From positions 2,332,001-2,396,000 of the forward strand of contig NZ_CP085442.1 of the NCBI RefSeq assembly GCF_023824195.1: 64,000 bases of DNA, read 5' to 3'. The stretch comes from Priestia megaterium. GTDB lineage: Bacteria > Bacillota > Bacilli > Bacillales > Bacillaceae_H. This document shows, in pieces, positions 8,261-16,817 of the stretch. Position 1 is the first letter of the stretch. Every line of letters begins with the position of its first letter. The translations under genes were made by a program, and so were the position numbers. The notes under the pieces were generated by a model. It made no database searches and had not been told where the DNA came from. It worked only from the letters and a program-made list of their open reading frames with translations.

Positions 8261-8363
8261 AAAATGTATAAATATTTAATTTTCAACAAAATATCTTTTG
8301 CATGACGGTAAATAAAAATGATGAACCTATAAGGTAAATAATGATTAGGTGAGGAGTAGAAAT

Positions 8364-8564
8364 ATGAAAATTATTGGATTTAGTTTGCTACTATTGGGAT
8401 CTGTCGTATCTCTTTCTTTAGGAATTGATCTTTTTCAAGGAACGAACGTGCTGCAGGCACTATACAATGCTTTAAGCCCGTTTCGAGTAATGGAAGTGGC
8501 CGAATTATTTGTCCTTTTTTCTCTTTTATTTTTCTTTTTCGCAGAGTCACTTTATCTTTTTTAA
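8364..8564 (+). CDS. Small two-TM membrane protein, unknown
   Basis: A 66-residue protein with a first helix KIIGFSLLLLGSVVSLSLGI, a loop with FQGTNVLQALYNALSPFRVM and a second helix VAELFVLFSLLFFFFAESLYLF. GTGAGGAG upstream and a 7-base spacer point to the ATG at 8364 rather than the in-frame start at 8349. It is monocistronic. I do not recognise the family; no catalytic motif is seen. Confidence 0.65.
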   Translation: MKIIGFSLLLLGSVVSLSLGIDLFQGTNVLQALYNALSPFRVMEVAELFVLFSLLFFFFAESLYLF

Positions 8565-8670
8565 AAGAAGCGTCAACAAAAGAAATAGTAACTTGGTGCA
8601 AAGAGGTTTTTATATCTTCACTATCGAAACAAGCGTATAGAAAGATAGCTTTGAAATAGGGGAGAATCAT

Positions 8671-9183
8671 ATGAACATTGAGACTAACAGATTACTAATA
8701 CGCAAATTCAAATATGAAGATTGGCAAGATGTCTACGAATACACATCTGATGCTAATGTCATGAAGTACATACCAGAAGGTGTTTTTAGTAAGGATGATG
8801 CGAAGAAATTTGTAAATGAAAATATGAAAGGAAACGATAAAAATTTTCCAGTTATATTAAAAAATGAAAAAGTCATAATTGGTCATATCGTCTTTTTTAC
8901 CTATTTTGGTGACCATACTTATGAAATCGGCTGGATCTTTAATTCTAAATATCATCAGAAAGGATACGCTTCAGAAGCGGCAAAAGCAGTAATGGACTAC
9001 GGATTTAACACAATGAAACTACATCGGATTATTGCTACTTGTCAACCCGAGAATACGCCTTCTTATCGGATTATGGAGAAGGTTGGGATGAGAAGAGAAG
9101 GGTATTTCAAAAAATGTATTCCAACTGAAAAAGGATGGTGGGATGAATATTATTACGCGATTTTAAAGAAAGAGTGGAAATGA
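8671..9183 (+). CDS. GNAT N-acetyltransferase, RimJ/RimL type
   Basis: 170 residues. It opens with IETNRLLIRKFKYEDWQDVY, the usual beta-1/alpha-1 of RimJ/RimL-like acetyltransferases. YEIGWIFNSKYHQKGYASEA near residues 88-107 contains the acetyl-CoA pyrophosphate loop (Q/RxxGxA). HRIIATCQPENTPSYRIMEKVGM is the conserved late block. Substrates of this group are protein N-termini or small amines; this one cannot be assigned. The ATG has GGGGAG 6 bases upstream. Confidence 0.85.
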   Translation: MNIETNRLLIRKFKYEDWQDVYEYTSDANVMKYIPEGVFSKDDAKKFVNENMKGNDKNFPVILKNEKVIIGHIVFFTYFGDHTYEIGWIFNSKYHQKGYASEAAKAVMDYGFNTMKLHRIIATCQPENTPSYRIMEKVGMRREGYFKKCIPTEKGWWDEYYYAILKKEWK

Positions 9184-9375
9184 GCTTTGCTTTCATGGAA
9201 TATTTTACATTTTGCAAGTTGTAAAGACGAAAACAAGCCCGATTTTTAAAAAATGAGCAGAACAGCAAACCAAAAGGTCTAGGCAGACATACAATAACCT
9301 ATCCATGAGAAACACCCCATGTTTGAACCTTCTTTGTTTTAGCAACAGAAAATCACGTTGAAAGGGAGTGCTTGT

Positions 9376-9495
9376 ATGTCTAATGCTGGATGTGGATTCG
9401 GTTCTGGTTTCGCTTTATTAGTTGTATTATTTATCCTATTAGTAATTATCGGATGTAGTTGTTATAGCGGTGGTTATGGTGGCTACGGCTGCTAA
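9376..9495 (+). CDS. YjcZ-family small sporulation peptide
   Basis: A 39-residue peptide: a short Cys/Gly-rich head (MSNAGCGFGSGF), one hydrophobic helix (ALLVVLFILLVIIG) and a Gly/Tyr/Cys tail (CSCYSGGYGGYGC). This is the hallmark layout of the YjcZ family, found in spore-formers (B. subtilis SscA/YjcZ) and linked to spore coat assembly. AAAGGGAGTG precedes the ATG. A strong terminator follows within 12 bases, so it is a single-gene unit. Confidence 0.85.
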   Translation: MSNAGCGFGSGFALLVVLFILLVIIGCSCYSGGYGGYGC

Positions 9496-9506
9496 TTATA
9501 TGACTG

Positions 9507-9540
9507 AAAAGCCTAAAGAAATTTCTTTAGGCTTTTTTCA
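9507..9540 (+). terminator. Intrinsic terminator
   Basis: An inverted repeat (AAAAGCCTAAAGAAA / TTTCTTTAGGCTTTTTT) ending in a T-run just after the YjcZ-type gene. Confidence 0.9.
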
Positions 9541-9576
9541 TGTCCATTATAAAATGTAAAAAATAGGAAGAAATGA

Positions 9577-10515
9577 TTAATCAGCAGGCTCATTATGAAC
9601 ATGCGATTCAATTTTTTTCTCTTTCGGCAATTGATCAATAGAAGCCCAAGGCACGCGGCGAGGCTTATATTCAATCGCATCAGTAGAGTAAACGGCCACG
9701 CTTACGACTCCTCCGTGTACCTGCGCTCGAATCAACAAAGGATCACTATACGTATTTTTAAAATGAAAGTCAGGTCCATACCAGCTGACGGTAGCGTCTC
9801 GTCCAGGAGGTACGTAGGAAACGCTGCGGCTGTGTGAGTAACGCTGCGTAATTGTTACGCCAGCGTTATCAACGGCGTTAAATAAGGTAGAAGAAACTTG
9901 GCAAATTCCTCCTCCAACTCCTTCAGAATACTCTCCTTTTACAATGATTGGCGCACGCATATACCCTTTTGCTGCTGTTCTTTTTCCAACGGTTTGATTA
10001 AAAGAGAAAACTTCCCCAGGAAATATGACGCTACTGTCTAGTGATTCAGCCGCAAGAGAAATATTATGAGATCGATTTTTATTATGAGGGTTAAATAGCG
10101 TATGATAATGACCGATTTGCTTAATGCGAATCGTTGCAAGCAGTTCCTTATCCACGCGAGGCGGAACAGGAAGCGTCGGGATTTCTAATGTTGACGTACC
10201 GCCGTTAAAAAAATAAGTATAAAATTTCTCCGCAAAATCTTTATGATATAGTTTGACACCCGCTTGCTCAGGAACAATTTGTCCGCTTTTATCAATGCGG
10301 GCATTTATGGGCTCTCTATATGTTTTTTTATCCAATTCTTTTAGAAGAAGATTGTATCGATCATGATCAACCATAGGTACAGGAAGAAGAGGCACTGCCA
10401 CTTTGTCCCGTTCAATCCGTTCAATTGGTTTACCGTCATGAGTAATAGATAGGTGGTCTTGTGTAGAAAGAGGTTGAATGAGCATTAAAAGTCCAACCAT
10501 CCAAGTGAAATTCAT
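9577..10515 (-). CDS. VanW/YoaR-family exported protein
   Basis: 312 residues with a hydrophobic N-terminal segment (FTWMVGLLMLIQPLS) suggesting export or anchoring. The C-terminal half is a VanW domain: SLAAESLDSSVIFPGEVFSF, GKRTAAKGYMRAPIIVKGEY, then GGGICQVSSTLFNAV with the family's single conserved Cys, and SYVPPGRDATVSWYGPDF. VanW-like proteins occur in cell-envelope contexts; their biochemical role is not established. The first ~110 residues are less conserved. It is divergent from the exported protein at 10694, with about 180 bases between them. Confidence 0.85.
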   Translation of the reverse strand: MNFTWMVGLLMLIQPLSTQDHLSITHDGKPIERIERDKVAVPLLPVPMVDHDRYNLLLKELDKKTYREPINARIDKSGQIVPEQAGVKLYHKDFAEKFYTYFFNGGTSTLEIPTLPVPPRVDKELLATIRIKQIGHYHTLFNPHNKNRSHNISLAAESLDSSVIFPGEVFSFNQTVGKRTAAKGYMRAPIIVKGEYSEGVGGGICQVSSTLFNAVDNAGVTITQRYSHSRSVSYVPPGRDATVSWYGPDFHFKNTYSDPLLIRAQVHGGVVSVAVYSTDAIEYKPRRVPWASIDQLPKEKKIESHVHNEPAD

Positions 10516-10693
10516 ATCATATACCTCGCTTTCACCTGTTAGTATGAATAAAATGAACCGTTTAATGTATAGGATTCATAAGCTCTTTTTTGTATTATTT
10601 TCCATGATCCGAGCGTGTAAAAATTTCTATTTATAATTGTATGTGTACTTTCGCATATTACATAGAGAAACTACAAGGTAATGAGGGTAGACA

Positions 10694-11509
10694 ATGACAA
10701 AATTAATGATTTTAGTCTTTATGCTTATTAGTTTTTTTGTGCATCCCCAAAAGATGAAAGCAGAAGAAAACCTTACGTACTTTCCAGTAAGTGACACAGG
10801 AAAAGTATTAAAGTGGAAACGTGTAGAAAACTTACTGCCAAAGGGGGAAAAATTTAAAGTTATCGATGTAGAAACCGGTTTTTACTTTTATGTGCAGCGA
10901 AGAGCAGGCTCACACCATGCAGATGTTCAGCCGCTTACACGTCAAGATACGAAAGTAATGAAGCACTTATATAATGGGAAATGGAGCTGGAACCGAAGAG
11001 CTGTTCTTATTCCGTTTAAAGGCCAAATGCTTGCAGCTTCCATGAACGGAATGCCTCACGGAGCCGGTGCGCTTGACAATGGGTTCCCCGGTCATTTTTG
11101 CATTCATTTTGCAGGAAGTACGACTCACAAGTCTCAAAATGTGGATCCAGGTCATCAGTTAATGGTATTAAAAGCAGGAGGAAAGCTTGATGAATATGCA
11201 TTAAAAGCTGAGCCGGCAGAAGTCGTAAATATGTTTTTAACAGGATTAAAGCAAGATGACGATGCCTTAATGCAGCCGGTTTTGCGCGTGAAGCAAGAGC
11301 ATAAGCTATGGGCAAAACTGCATAGTATCTCCACTATTTATTATAAAACGGACTTATTTCATGCAAAAAAGTATAAAACAAAAGAGAAAATCGCCGTAGA
11401 TTGCCTTATCTATTACGAAGATAAAGGGGCTCAAAAGACCACGATGGTTTTTACTTTAAAGAGAAATCCGTTAACAAACGGGTGGGAAATTTCTTCTCTT
11501 ACATTGTAA
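10694..11509 (+). CDS. Conserved exported protein of unknown function (wall-associated type)
   Basis: 271 residues with a signal peptide (KLMILVFMLISFFVHPQKMKA, cleavage likely near residue 23). The core contains FKVIDVETGFYFYVQRRAGS, HADVQPLTRQDT, AASMNGMPHGAGALDNGFPG and HFCIHFAGSTTH near residues 115-150. The same block, as I recall it, is found in Bacillus and clostridial proteins fused to peptidoglycan-binding modules, suggesting a wall-linked enzyme or ligand. The conserved His and Cys could be catalytic or metal-binding, but the chemistry is unknown. The C-terminal ~90 residues look like a separate alpha/beta domain. Confidence 0.75.
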   Translation: MTKLMILVFMLISFFVHPQKMKAEENLTYFPVSDTGKVLKWKRVENLLPKGEKFKVIDVETGFYFYVQRRAGSHHADVQPLTRQDTKVMKHLYNGKWSWNRRAVLIPFKGQMLAASMNGMPHGAGALDNGFPGHFCIHFAGSTTHKSQNVDPGHQLMVLKAGGKLDEYALKAEPAEVVNMFLTGLKQDDDALMQPVLRVKQEHKLWAKLHSISTIYYKTDLFHAKKYKTKEKIAVDCLIYYEDKGAQKTTMVFTLKRNPLTNGWEISSLTL

Positions 11510-11520
11510 GTACTGATTAA

Positions 11521-11564
11521 TGCTTAAAAACACATCTGACAAAAAGCAGATGTGTTTTTAAGCA
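11521..11564 (+). terminator. Intrinsic terminator
   Basis: A long perfect stem, TGCTTAAAAACACATCTG against CAGATGTGTTTTTAAGCA, directly after the exported-protein gene. Confidence 0.85.
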
Positions 11565-11697
11565 TTTGTTTAGCTCTTTAGTCCTTCGCAATGTTATAGT
11601 GGGAAAACGCGCTTACATACGATAGAAAAGAATAAAAAAGGGTATAAGTAATAATATTACTCTTTCTACAAAGAACTCTACAGCACGAAAGGAGAGG

Positions 11698-13875
11698 GTG
11701 TTTATTTTTTCATATTGGTTTAGCCGCTTAGTTGCTGCAGACCCTGGACGAAAAAGGCTCAAAACGGCTTCTAAAGCTACGATCAGCGTAATTACAGCGG
11801 TCGTTATTATGCTGGTCGTATTAAAAGCAGCGGGAAGCTCACAAATTACCGCTGCTATTTTAGCAGGCGTAATCGGCCTGATGGGTATATTGGTTGTGAA
11901 TGATGAAACAACAAAAGCAAAAAAAGTGACAACAGGCTTAGTAGCATTTTCCAGCGCCGTTTCTCTCGGAATTGGCTCGTTTTTATCACGATATGGACAA
12001 GCGGAAAATATTTTTCTTGTTCTGTTGGTGTTTTTGTCTTTTTATTTACAGAAATTTGGTATTCGCTATTTTTCCCTGTCGATGGTAGCATTTATGTCGT
12101 TTTATTTTGCTTCTATTTTACACGTCACATTTTCTCAGCTGCCGTGGCTGTTAGCTGGCGTTGTAGTAGGAGCATGCTGTGCATTTATCTATAATTTTGT
12201 TATCTTTAAAGACCGACCTGCCAACGTGCTGAGGTCTTCAATGAAATCATTTCATATTCAAGTGAATTTGGTGCTTGATTTAATTATTGAGTTAATTCAA
12301 AAGAAAAGAATTGAACCGGCTCAAATCAAACAATATAACCGCAATATTAAAAAACTAGCGGAGTATGCCCGTGTAGTATCAGAAGAGCTTGGAAATACAG
12401 ATCCCCACGACATATGGCCTGGTGTAACAGCTGAACAAATGCGCCTTTATGTATTTGATACAGTTATGCTGCTGCAGACATATTCCCCGGCGATTCGAAA
12501 GCTCAGTGAATTAAAGGCATTTAATCATTTTGATATTCAGCAGCTGCTGTTAAAGCTAGTGGAATCGATTCGCGAAGCAGAAGTATTAAATGAAAATCCT
12601 ACTCATTCCTTAACGGATGCAGCTCAGCATCTGCAAGAGCTGCGCCAAAAATTAAGTGAACTCGAACCTCAAGACAAAAGGTATAAAGATTGGCTTTACT
12701 TAATCCGCCGTATCGAAACGATATCAAATCACGTGATTGATGAAGCCTATGAGCTGCAGCAAGCAATTGTGAAACAAGAAAAACAGCCTCAGAAAGAAGC
12801 GGAAGAAAAAGAAGACGAAGAGGATAATCATGAAGAAAAAGGATTAAAACCATCTACGAAAAAGTCTATTCAAGCGGTCATCACTGCTGTTGCGACATTA
12901 ATATTTGGCTCTTTTTTATCTCCATCGCATCAATATTGGGCGCTGTTAGCAGGCTATTTAGTGCTTCTTGGTACAGAAACGATAGGAAGTACGTTTGTAA
13001 AAGCCGTGCAGCGAAGCGTAGGAACGCTTTTAGGAGCAGCTGTTGGCTTTGTTGTAGCAAGTTTTGTCTCACCCGGGATACTTGAAATAACGCTGCTTTT
13101 TATCTGTGTGTTTATGGCTTTTTATTTCTTTCCTATTACGTATTCGTTTATGAGCTTTTGGATTACGATGATGCTGGCCTTTATGTATGACATGCTTCTT
13201 GGGGGTATTTCAGAGAGTTTATTACTAGCTCGCGTATTAGATACAGTTGTAGGAGTTGGAATTGGGTTAGCCGTATCTGCTCTTGTGTTTCCTAAAAGAA
13301 CAAGAGATAAGATAACCGACACCTCAGTAGAATACGTAGCGGCTTTAAAAGAATTTGTTCACACTTATTTGCACCGTTTTACGAATCAGTATGCGTTTGC
13401 CAATTTAGCTGATAAAGGAATGGAATTAGAAAAAAAGCTAAAACAGCTTCATGTCGATTCAGATCCTATTATCAAGGGCTTCGTTGGCCGTTCACGTCTT
13501 CAGCAATTTTTGACCGTTTTTACCGCCATTAATTATTACGCCAAGCATTTGGTAGCTTCTTCTACTAGAAACGAGGCTTTTTATAAGGAAGCAGAATTTC
13601 ATGGCGTAGTAAAGGAAGTGGAAGAGAAAGTGGCAAGCAACTTCACTCAGCTTGAAAAAGCGTTACGTGGAGAAAGAGGAACGTATGTATACACGCTTGA
13701 AGATGTAAGACAAAAGGTTGAACAATCTTTAGATTATTTTGATACGTCCGTTCAATCAAGAAATTTACAGCATCTTCAGCTGCTGCATAACATTTATTAC
13801 GTATGGAAAATCAACCAATCGGTTGTTCACTTAGCCAAAGAGCTAGGGGCAGAAGAAATAAGTAGTGAAGACTAA
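11698..13875 (+). CDS. FUSC-family membrane protein (aromatic acid exporter-like)
   Basis: 725 residues in two halves. Each half has about six membrane helices followed by a long soluble helical region. The N-half helices span ~20-165. A highly charged linker lies near residues 360-385, rich in Glu/Lys (QKEAEEKEDEEDNHEEKG). The second helix set spans ~395-535 (SPSHQYWALLAGYLVLLGTE is typical of the FUSC domain). The plan matches FUSC/YccS-type proteins, thought to export aromatic acids or similar compounds. The start is uncertain: GTG 11698 lies only 3 bases after GGAG. The gene ends at a shared terminator. Confidence 0.8.
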   Translation: MFIFSYWFSRLVAADPGRKRLKTASKATISVITAVVIMLVVLKAAGSSQITAAILAGVIGLMGILVVNDETTKAKKVTTGLVAFSSAVSLGIGSFLSRYGQAENIFLVLLVFLSFYLQKFGIRYFSLSMVAFMSFYFASILHVTFSQLPWLLAGVVVGACCAFIYNFVIFKDRPANVLRSSMKSFHIQVNLVLDLIIELIQKKRIEPAQIKQYNRNIKKLAEYARVVSEELGNTDPHDIWPGVTAEQMRLYVFDTVMLLQTYSPAIRKLSELKAFNHFDIQQLLLKLVESIREAEVLNENPTHSLTDAAQHLQELRQKLSELEPQDKRYKDWLYLIRRIETISNHVIDEAYELQQAIVKQEKQPQKEAEEKEDEEDNHEEKGLKPSTKKSIQAVITAVATLIFGSFLSPSHQYWALLAGYLVLLGTETIGSTFVKAVQRSVGTLLGAAVGFVVASFVSPGILEITLLFICVFMAFYFFPITYSFMSFWITMMLAFMYDMLLGGISESLLLARVLDTVVGVGIGLAVSALVFPKRTRDKITDTSVEYVAALKEFVHTYLHRFTNQYAFANLADKGMELEKKLKQLHVDSDPIIKGFVGRSRLQQFLTVFTAINYYAKHLVASSTRNEAFYKEAEFHGVVKEVEEKVASNFTQLEKALRGERGTYVYTLEDVRQKVEQSLDYFDTSVQSRNLQHLQLLHNIYYVWKINQSVVHLAKELGAEEISSED

Positions 13876-13906
13876 AAACCAGCGAATATTTCGATGGTTT
13901 TTAGTC
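13869..13906. terminator. Bidirectional intrinsic terminator between convergent genes
   Basis: GACTAAAAACCA pairs with TGGTTTTTAGTC, with A-runs and T-runs on both sides. It overlaps the last codons of both the FUSC gene and the gene at 13901. Confidence 0.8.
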
Positions 13907-14194
13907 TGATGAATAAGGAGACGTATCTTTTCTAATCGTTCTCCACGTTGTTTTAAGACCGGCATAGCTACCAATTGCAGCGTATCCATAAAAATATCCC
14001 ATAAACAATCCGGCAATAATATGATGAGGGTGACTGATAAATACTAAAAAAAGCACGCCAACAGCTAAAGCAATAGTCGGAACATATTGCTTTTTAGGAT
14101 GGAAAAGCCATTTGATCAGCTGAGTCACGATTAATACAACAGGAACACCAATGACTGCGTCCCAAAAATTTGTATGAATTGTAGGGAAATCCAT
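13901..14194 (-). CDS. Small multi-TM membrane protein, unknown
   Basis: 97 residues with about three membrane helices: FWDAVIGVPVVLIVTQLIKW, VPTIALAVGVLFLVFIS and HHIIAGLFMGYFYGYAAIG, then a charged tail (TTWRTIRKDTSPYSSD). The ATG at 14194 has GAGGTG with a 7-base spacer; an in-frame TTG two codons earlier is too close to that SD. Size and topology recall phage-type holins, but there is no phage context or lysin nearby, so no function is claimed. Confidence 0.7.
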   Translation of the reverse strand: MDFPTIHTNFWDAVIGVPVVLIVTQLIKWLFHPKKQYVPTIALAVGVLFLVFISHPHHIIAGLFMGYFYGYAAIGSYAGLKTTWRTIRKDTSPYSSD

Positions 14195-14261
14195 ATTCAA
14201 GCACCTCGTTAAATGTGTTAGATGTAAGGTTATCTATGCTGCTTACCTTAAAACACTTCAA

Positions 14262-14810
14262 TTAGTTATGAGGTGCTCCAGGTGAATAATAATAAGGTGG
14301 AATTTTAAGCCAGCCTTTTTGCTGCATTAGACTTTTTACTTTTGATCCTAATATGACCTTTTCAGTGTGGAATTTTAGCCACATCAATCCAATATCGGTT
14401 CTAATAGACTGTCCCATATTCGTGCTGCACATGACGATATTAGAAGCAATTTTTACAGATATTAAGTTAGCAATTTCAGAATCCGTTGCTTTTGCTCCTA
14501 ATGGAATGCTGTTAGGGTCGGATTTTGGCTTGGTAGCCGGTATTTCAGGAAGCAGGATTCCTTCTTTAACCATTAATTTTTTTAATGTATCAATCTGAGA
14601 TTCAGCCAGGTTTTTTGAGTCTTGAATAAGCTTAAGCAGTTCACTGTTGGTTGTTGTATTAAGACAGGTTTCTAAGGCAGGTACTTCTTCCGCTAAAGCA
14701 GTGAAATATAACCAGCATCCCATAGCCTCACCAATATGTGGGGGAGGGGGCGAATCATCTGTAGAAGAGTTCTTTATATAATCAAGTAGTGTCTCAATGA
14801 CGTTAATCAT
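14262..14810 (-). CDS. DUF3231 family protein
   Basis: 182 residues of mostly helical, soluble protein. It starts NVIETLLDYIKNSS and ends MQQKGWLKIPPYYYSPGAPHN; the aromatic/proline tail and KGWLK motif are typical of DUF3231 proteins of spore-formers, distantly like the CotF spore-coat fold. Family members often have two such repeats (~330 residues); this has one. Its role is unknown. A decayed copy of the same C-terminus lies at 15982-16043, so the locus once held at least two members. Confidence 0.75.
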   Translation of the reverse strand: MINVIETLLDYIKNSSTDDSPPPPHIGEAMGCWLYFTALAEEVPALETCLNTTTNSELLKLIQDSKNLAESQIDTLKKLMVKEGILLPEIPATKPKSDPNSIPLGAKATDSEIANLISVKIASNIVMCSTNMGQSIRTDIGLMWLKFHTEKVILGSKVKSLMQQKGWLKIPPYYYSPGAPHN

Positions 14811-14912
14811 AACTTTTCACCCTTTATATAGTTTATGCATCTTCATTATTGCCTTCAGCAGAAAAGGATAAACACAGCTAAGAAATGTTACATATAAAAT
14901 TGATTATTATGA

Positions 14913-15032
14913 GTGGAAGGAAAAGCATCTCATGCAGCAATTTATAATGATGACAGTACATTTACTGTCATCACATCTAAAGGTATAAAAATTGTGGCAA
15001 TGCATAATAAATATGCTGGTGCTAGAAAATGA
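14913..15032 (+). other. Short open frame, possible gene remnant
   Basis: A 39-codon frame starts with GTG right after an in-frame stop and ends KIVAMHNKYAGARK, just before a strong terminator. It contains a beta-strand-like STFTVITSKGIKIVAM. There is no ribosome site, so it is more likely the 3' end of a lost gene than a live one. The family is not recognised. Confidence 0.3.
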
Positions 15033-15041
15033 AGTAAATAG

Positions 15042-15074
15042 AAAAAATCTCCTTGCTCATCAAGGAGATTTTTA
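15042..15074. terminator. Bidirectional intrinsic terminator
   Basis: A 13-bp stem AAAAATCTCCTTG / CAAGGAGATTTTT with a 5-base loop. It would serve the minus-strand gene at 15084 and whatever lay upstream on the plus strand. Confidence 0.85.
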
Positions 15075-15083
15075 TCTCGAGTA

Positions 15084-15341
15084 TTATATAGTTTTTCTCC
15101 GATGCTCTCTCCATAAAGAAGTTAATTCCTCTGACCAATATTTATAATCAAATACCGTTATATTTTTGCTAGGCATAAAAACATTCAACAGCCAATTAAC
15201 CCTTAATTTGTCTCTGACGCCTATCGTTTTATCATTTTTACAGCAGCCTTCATCACAAGGTTTATCGTGTATCTTGTAAGGAATATTTTTAACGACCAAC
15301 CCATCTTTTACGCGTTTTGTGTACTCAATTCCTATAATCAA
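15084..15341 (-). CDS. Small cysteine-containing protein, unknown
   Basis: 85 residues. It has a DKPCDEGCCKND cluster near residues 27-40, possibly metal-binding, and a basic C-terminus (WREHRRKTI). The TTG at 15341 is preceded by GAGGAGTGA with good spacing; the upstream GTG at 15350 lies inside that SD. No membrane helix. I do not recognise the family. The ribosome site and strong terminator support expression. Confidence 0.55.
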   Translation of the reverse strand: MIIGIEYTKRVKDGLVVKNIPYKIHDKPCDEGCCKNDKTIGVRDKLRVNWLLNVFMPSKNITVFDYKYWSEELTSLWREHRRKTI

Positions 15342-15433
15342 ATATATCACTCCTCACAGTAACTCTTATCTTCATAATCATATGTATGAATAACTTCTTT
15401 AATGAAAAGGTAAGAAGGGAGGAAGACAAAAAT

Positions 15434-15458
15434 AAAAAAGCCCTGCTGTAGGGCTTTT
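15434..15458 (-). terminator. Intrinsic terminator
   Basis: AAAAGCCCTACAGCAGGGCTTTT read on the minus strand, just past the stress-protein stop: a 9-bp stem with a tight loop and T-run. Confidence 0.85.
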
Positions 15459-15461
15459 AGA

Positions 15462-15788
15462 TTAAGCAACTTTTGATGCAACGACGATTACTTTACCGTG
15501 ATCTAATTCTTCTTCATAGCGTTCAGCTTCCGGCTGTGATAATCCTAATGAACGCATTTTGGCACGAAGCTCGTCTCCTCGAGAACGAAATACATTCGCA
15601 ATTGCATCAAAAACACCTTGTTCAGAAAGACCAATGTTGTTTGTATTTGTTGCAGCTGTTAAATCCTCGGAGCGATCTTGATGGTGTGCAAGTAAATAAA
15701 CTTCGTCTTTTGTAAATCCTTCACGCAAAAATTGTTCGATTGTATCTTTTGCCTGTACGCCATTTTCAACTACTTTTACATTTACCAT
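15462..15788 (-). CDS. YflT-type general stress protein
   Basis: 108 residues. The first two-thirds (VKVVENGVQAKDTIEQFLREG, then FTKDEVYLLAHHQDRSEDL) form the YflT/GSP17M domain found in Bacillus heat- and general-stress proteins. It is followed by LRAKMRSLGLSQPEAERYEEE and a short hydrophobic end. The start follows a near-perfect AAGGAGGT. YflT-class proteins are usually sigma-B-controlled, and a candidate sigma-B site lies ~90 bases upstream. The biochemical role is unknown. Confidence 0.85.
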   Translation of the reverse strand: MVNVKVVENGVQAKDTIEQFLREGFTKDEVYLLAHHQDRSEDLTAATNTNNIGLSEQGVFDAIANVFRSRGDELRAKMRSLGLSQPEAERYEEELDHGKVIVVASKVA

Positions 15789-15878
15789 TTCAAAAAACCT
15801 CCTTGTATGATAGACAACTTTCTCAAATACGTTGAGTAATGAAGAGAAGTTTAAGTAACTTATCTCCTTGTTTTGTGT

Positions 15879-15905
15879 ATACACGTTATTGAAAGAGATA
15901 AAACC
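15879..15905 (-). promoter_or_regulatory. Candidate sigma-B promoter
   Basis: On the minus strand GTTTTA, a 15-base spacer and GTGTAT compare with the sigma-B pattern GTTTAA-N12-15-GGGTAT, one mismatch in each box. It is supported mainly by the YflT-type gene downstream. Confidence 0.35.
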
Positions 15906-15981
15906 TATTTCATAAAATTGAGTTAAAAAGTCTAACATAGAGGAAGGGGAAGCAGCGCTGTTATTTTTAAGGAGAATCTGG

Positions 15982-16043
15982 CTAAGAATAAGCGGGAAGA
16001 GGCTTTAGCCAGCCTTTTTCTTGCATCGTTTTTTTTTTGACCT
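15982..16043 (-). pseudogene. Remnant of a second DUF3231 gene (C-terminus only)
   Basis: The minus strand reads KVKKKTMQEKGWLKPLPAYS then stop. It closely parallels KVKSLMQQKGWLKIPPYYYS at the end of the intact DUF3231 protein at 14262-14810. Upstream, the frame runs into a run of A and no longer resembles the family. Only the last ~20 codons survive. Confidence 0.6.
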
Positions 16044-16063
16044 TTTAAGGTATAGTACAAACT

Positions 16064-16107
16064 GCAAAAAGCCTAGATCTTAACTGTTTAAGATCTAGGC
16101 TTTTTGC
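16064..16107. terminator. Strong bidirectional terminator-like hairpin
   Basis: A perfect 20-bp stem (GCAAAAAGCCTAGATCTTAA with its complement) and a 4-base loop. It lies just beyond the stop of the minus-strand gene at 16128. Confidence 0.8.
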
Positions 16108-16127
16108 ATACATAAAAATAGAGAAAT

Positions 16128-16547
16128 TTAAGATGAAAGACGTTCTTTTTGTTTCTCATAAACAGAAGTAGACTCGTTCCATATATATCGACCATCTTGT
16201 AATTGAATGGTTGCGCTGAATGGACAGTCTATTGACGTTTGTCCGTCATCTAAACTACTTTCAAGTAAACTTTTTTTGAATCGAAGCAAATCTTCTTTTG
16301 AAGCAACTCGAAAAACCATTTCTAACATAAGATCATCATCTGATGCATTGTGTAATTGACTAATACTTTTGCGGAATTCTTTATTATATTGAAGCATAAT
16401 TTTAATATCTGCTACGCAAGCAACACCAAACACATCTTTCACAACAGACTCAACCGTTAACTGCGTTGTCGAAGCATATGTTGAAATATTACGCTGTGGA
16501 TTCTCTAAATAATAAATCGTTTCTACAGGATGTCTCGTGATAAGCAC
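16128..16547 (-). CDS. Conserved-looking soluble protein, unknown
   Basis: About 139 residues with no signal or helix, starting near RHPVETIYYLENPQRNISTY and ending TSVYEKQKERLSS. The middle (DLMLEMVFRVASKEDLLRFK, then SLDDGQTSIDCPFSATIQLQ) suggests an alpha/beta fold. The start is unclear: the GTG at 16547 is itself part of the best SD (GAGGTG), and no ATG, GTG or TTG follows at proper spacing. An ATC 6 bases after GTG would fit but is non-standard. The family is not recognised. It is divergent from recQ. Confidence 0.6.
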   Translation of the reverse strand: MLITRHPVETIYYLENPQRNISTYASTTQLTVESVVKDVFGVACVADIKIMLQYNKEFRKSISQLHNASDDDLMLEMVFRVASKEDLLRFKKSLLESSLDDGQTSIDCPFSATIQLQDGRYIWNESTSVYEKQKERLSS

Positions 16548-16817
16548 CTCTTTCCTATTCTTAAGTATACAGGAAAAAAGAATGGAATGGGGAAAGATTT
16601 TTAGGAAAGGAGTCCTGACATACATAAAAAGGCTGTTTGTGATAGGAAAGAGGGTTATAAATCGAGGGCTTTTCGCTTATCATTTTTGCTATATCCTTAA
16701 ATCAACGAATTCTGTGCAACATCCCTTAAGATTTGATAAAATAAAATTCTACGTCTTAATTTCTTCCAATGGATTCCTCAACTACTATTTCTACTTATTT
16801 TAAAGGAGGACGCTATT

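Noticed and set aside
9577..10515. Vancomycin resistance gene
   Set aside because: The VanW domain alone is widespread in Bacillus envelope proteins; no vanA/H/X or vanRS genes are nearby.
13901..14194. Phage holin
   Set aside because: Size and helices fit, but no lysin or phage genes surround it.
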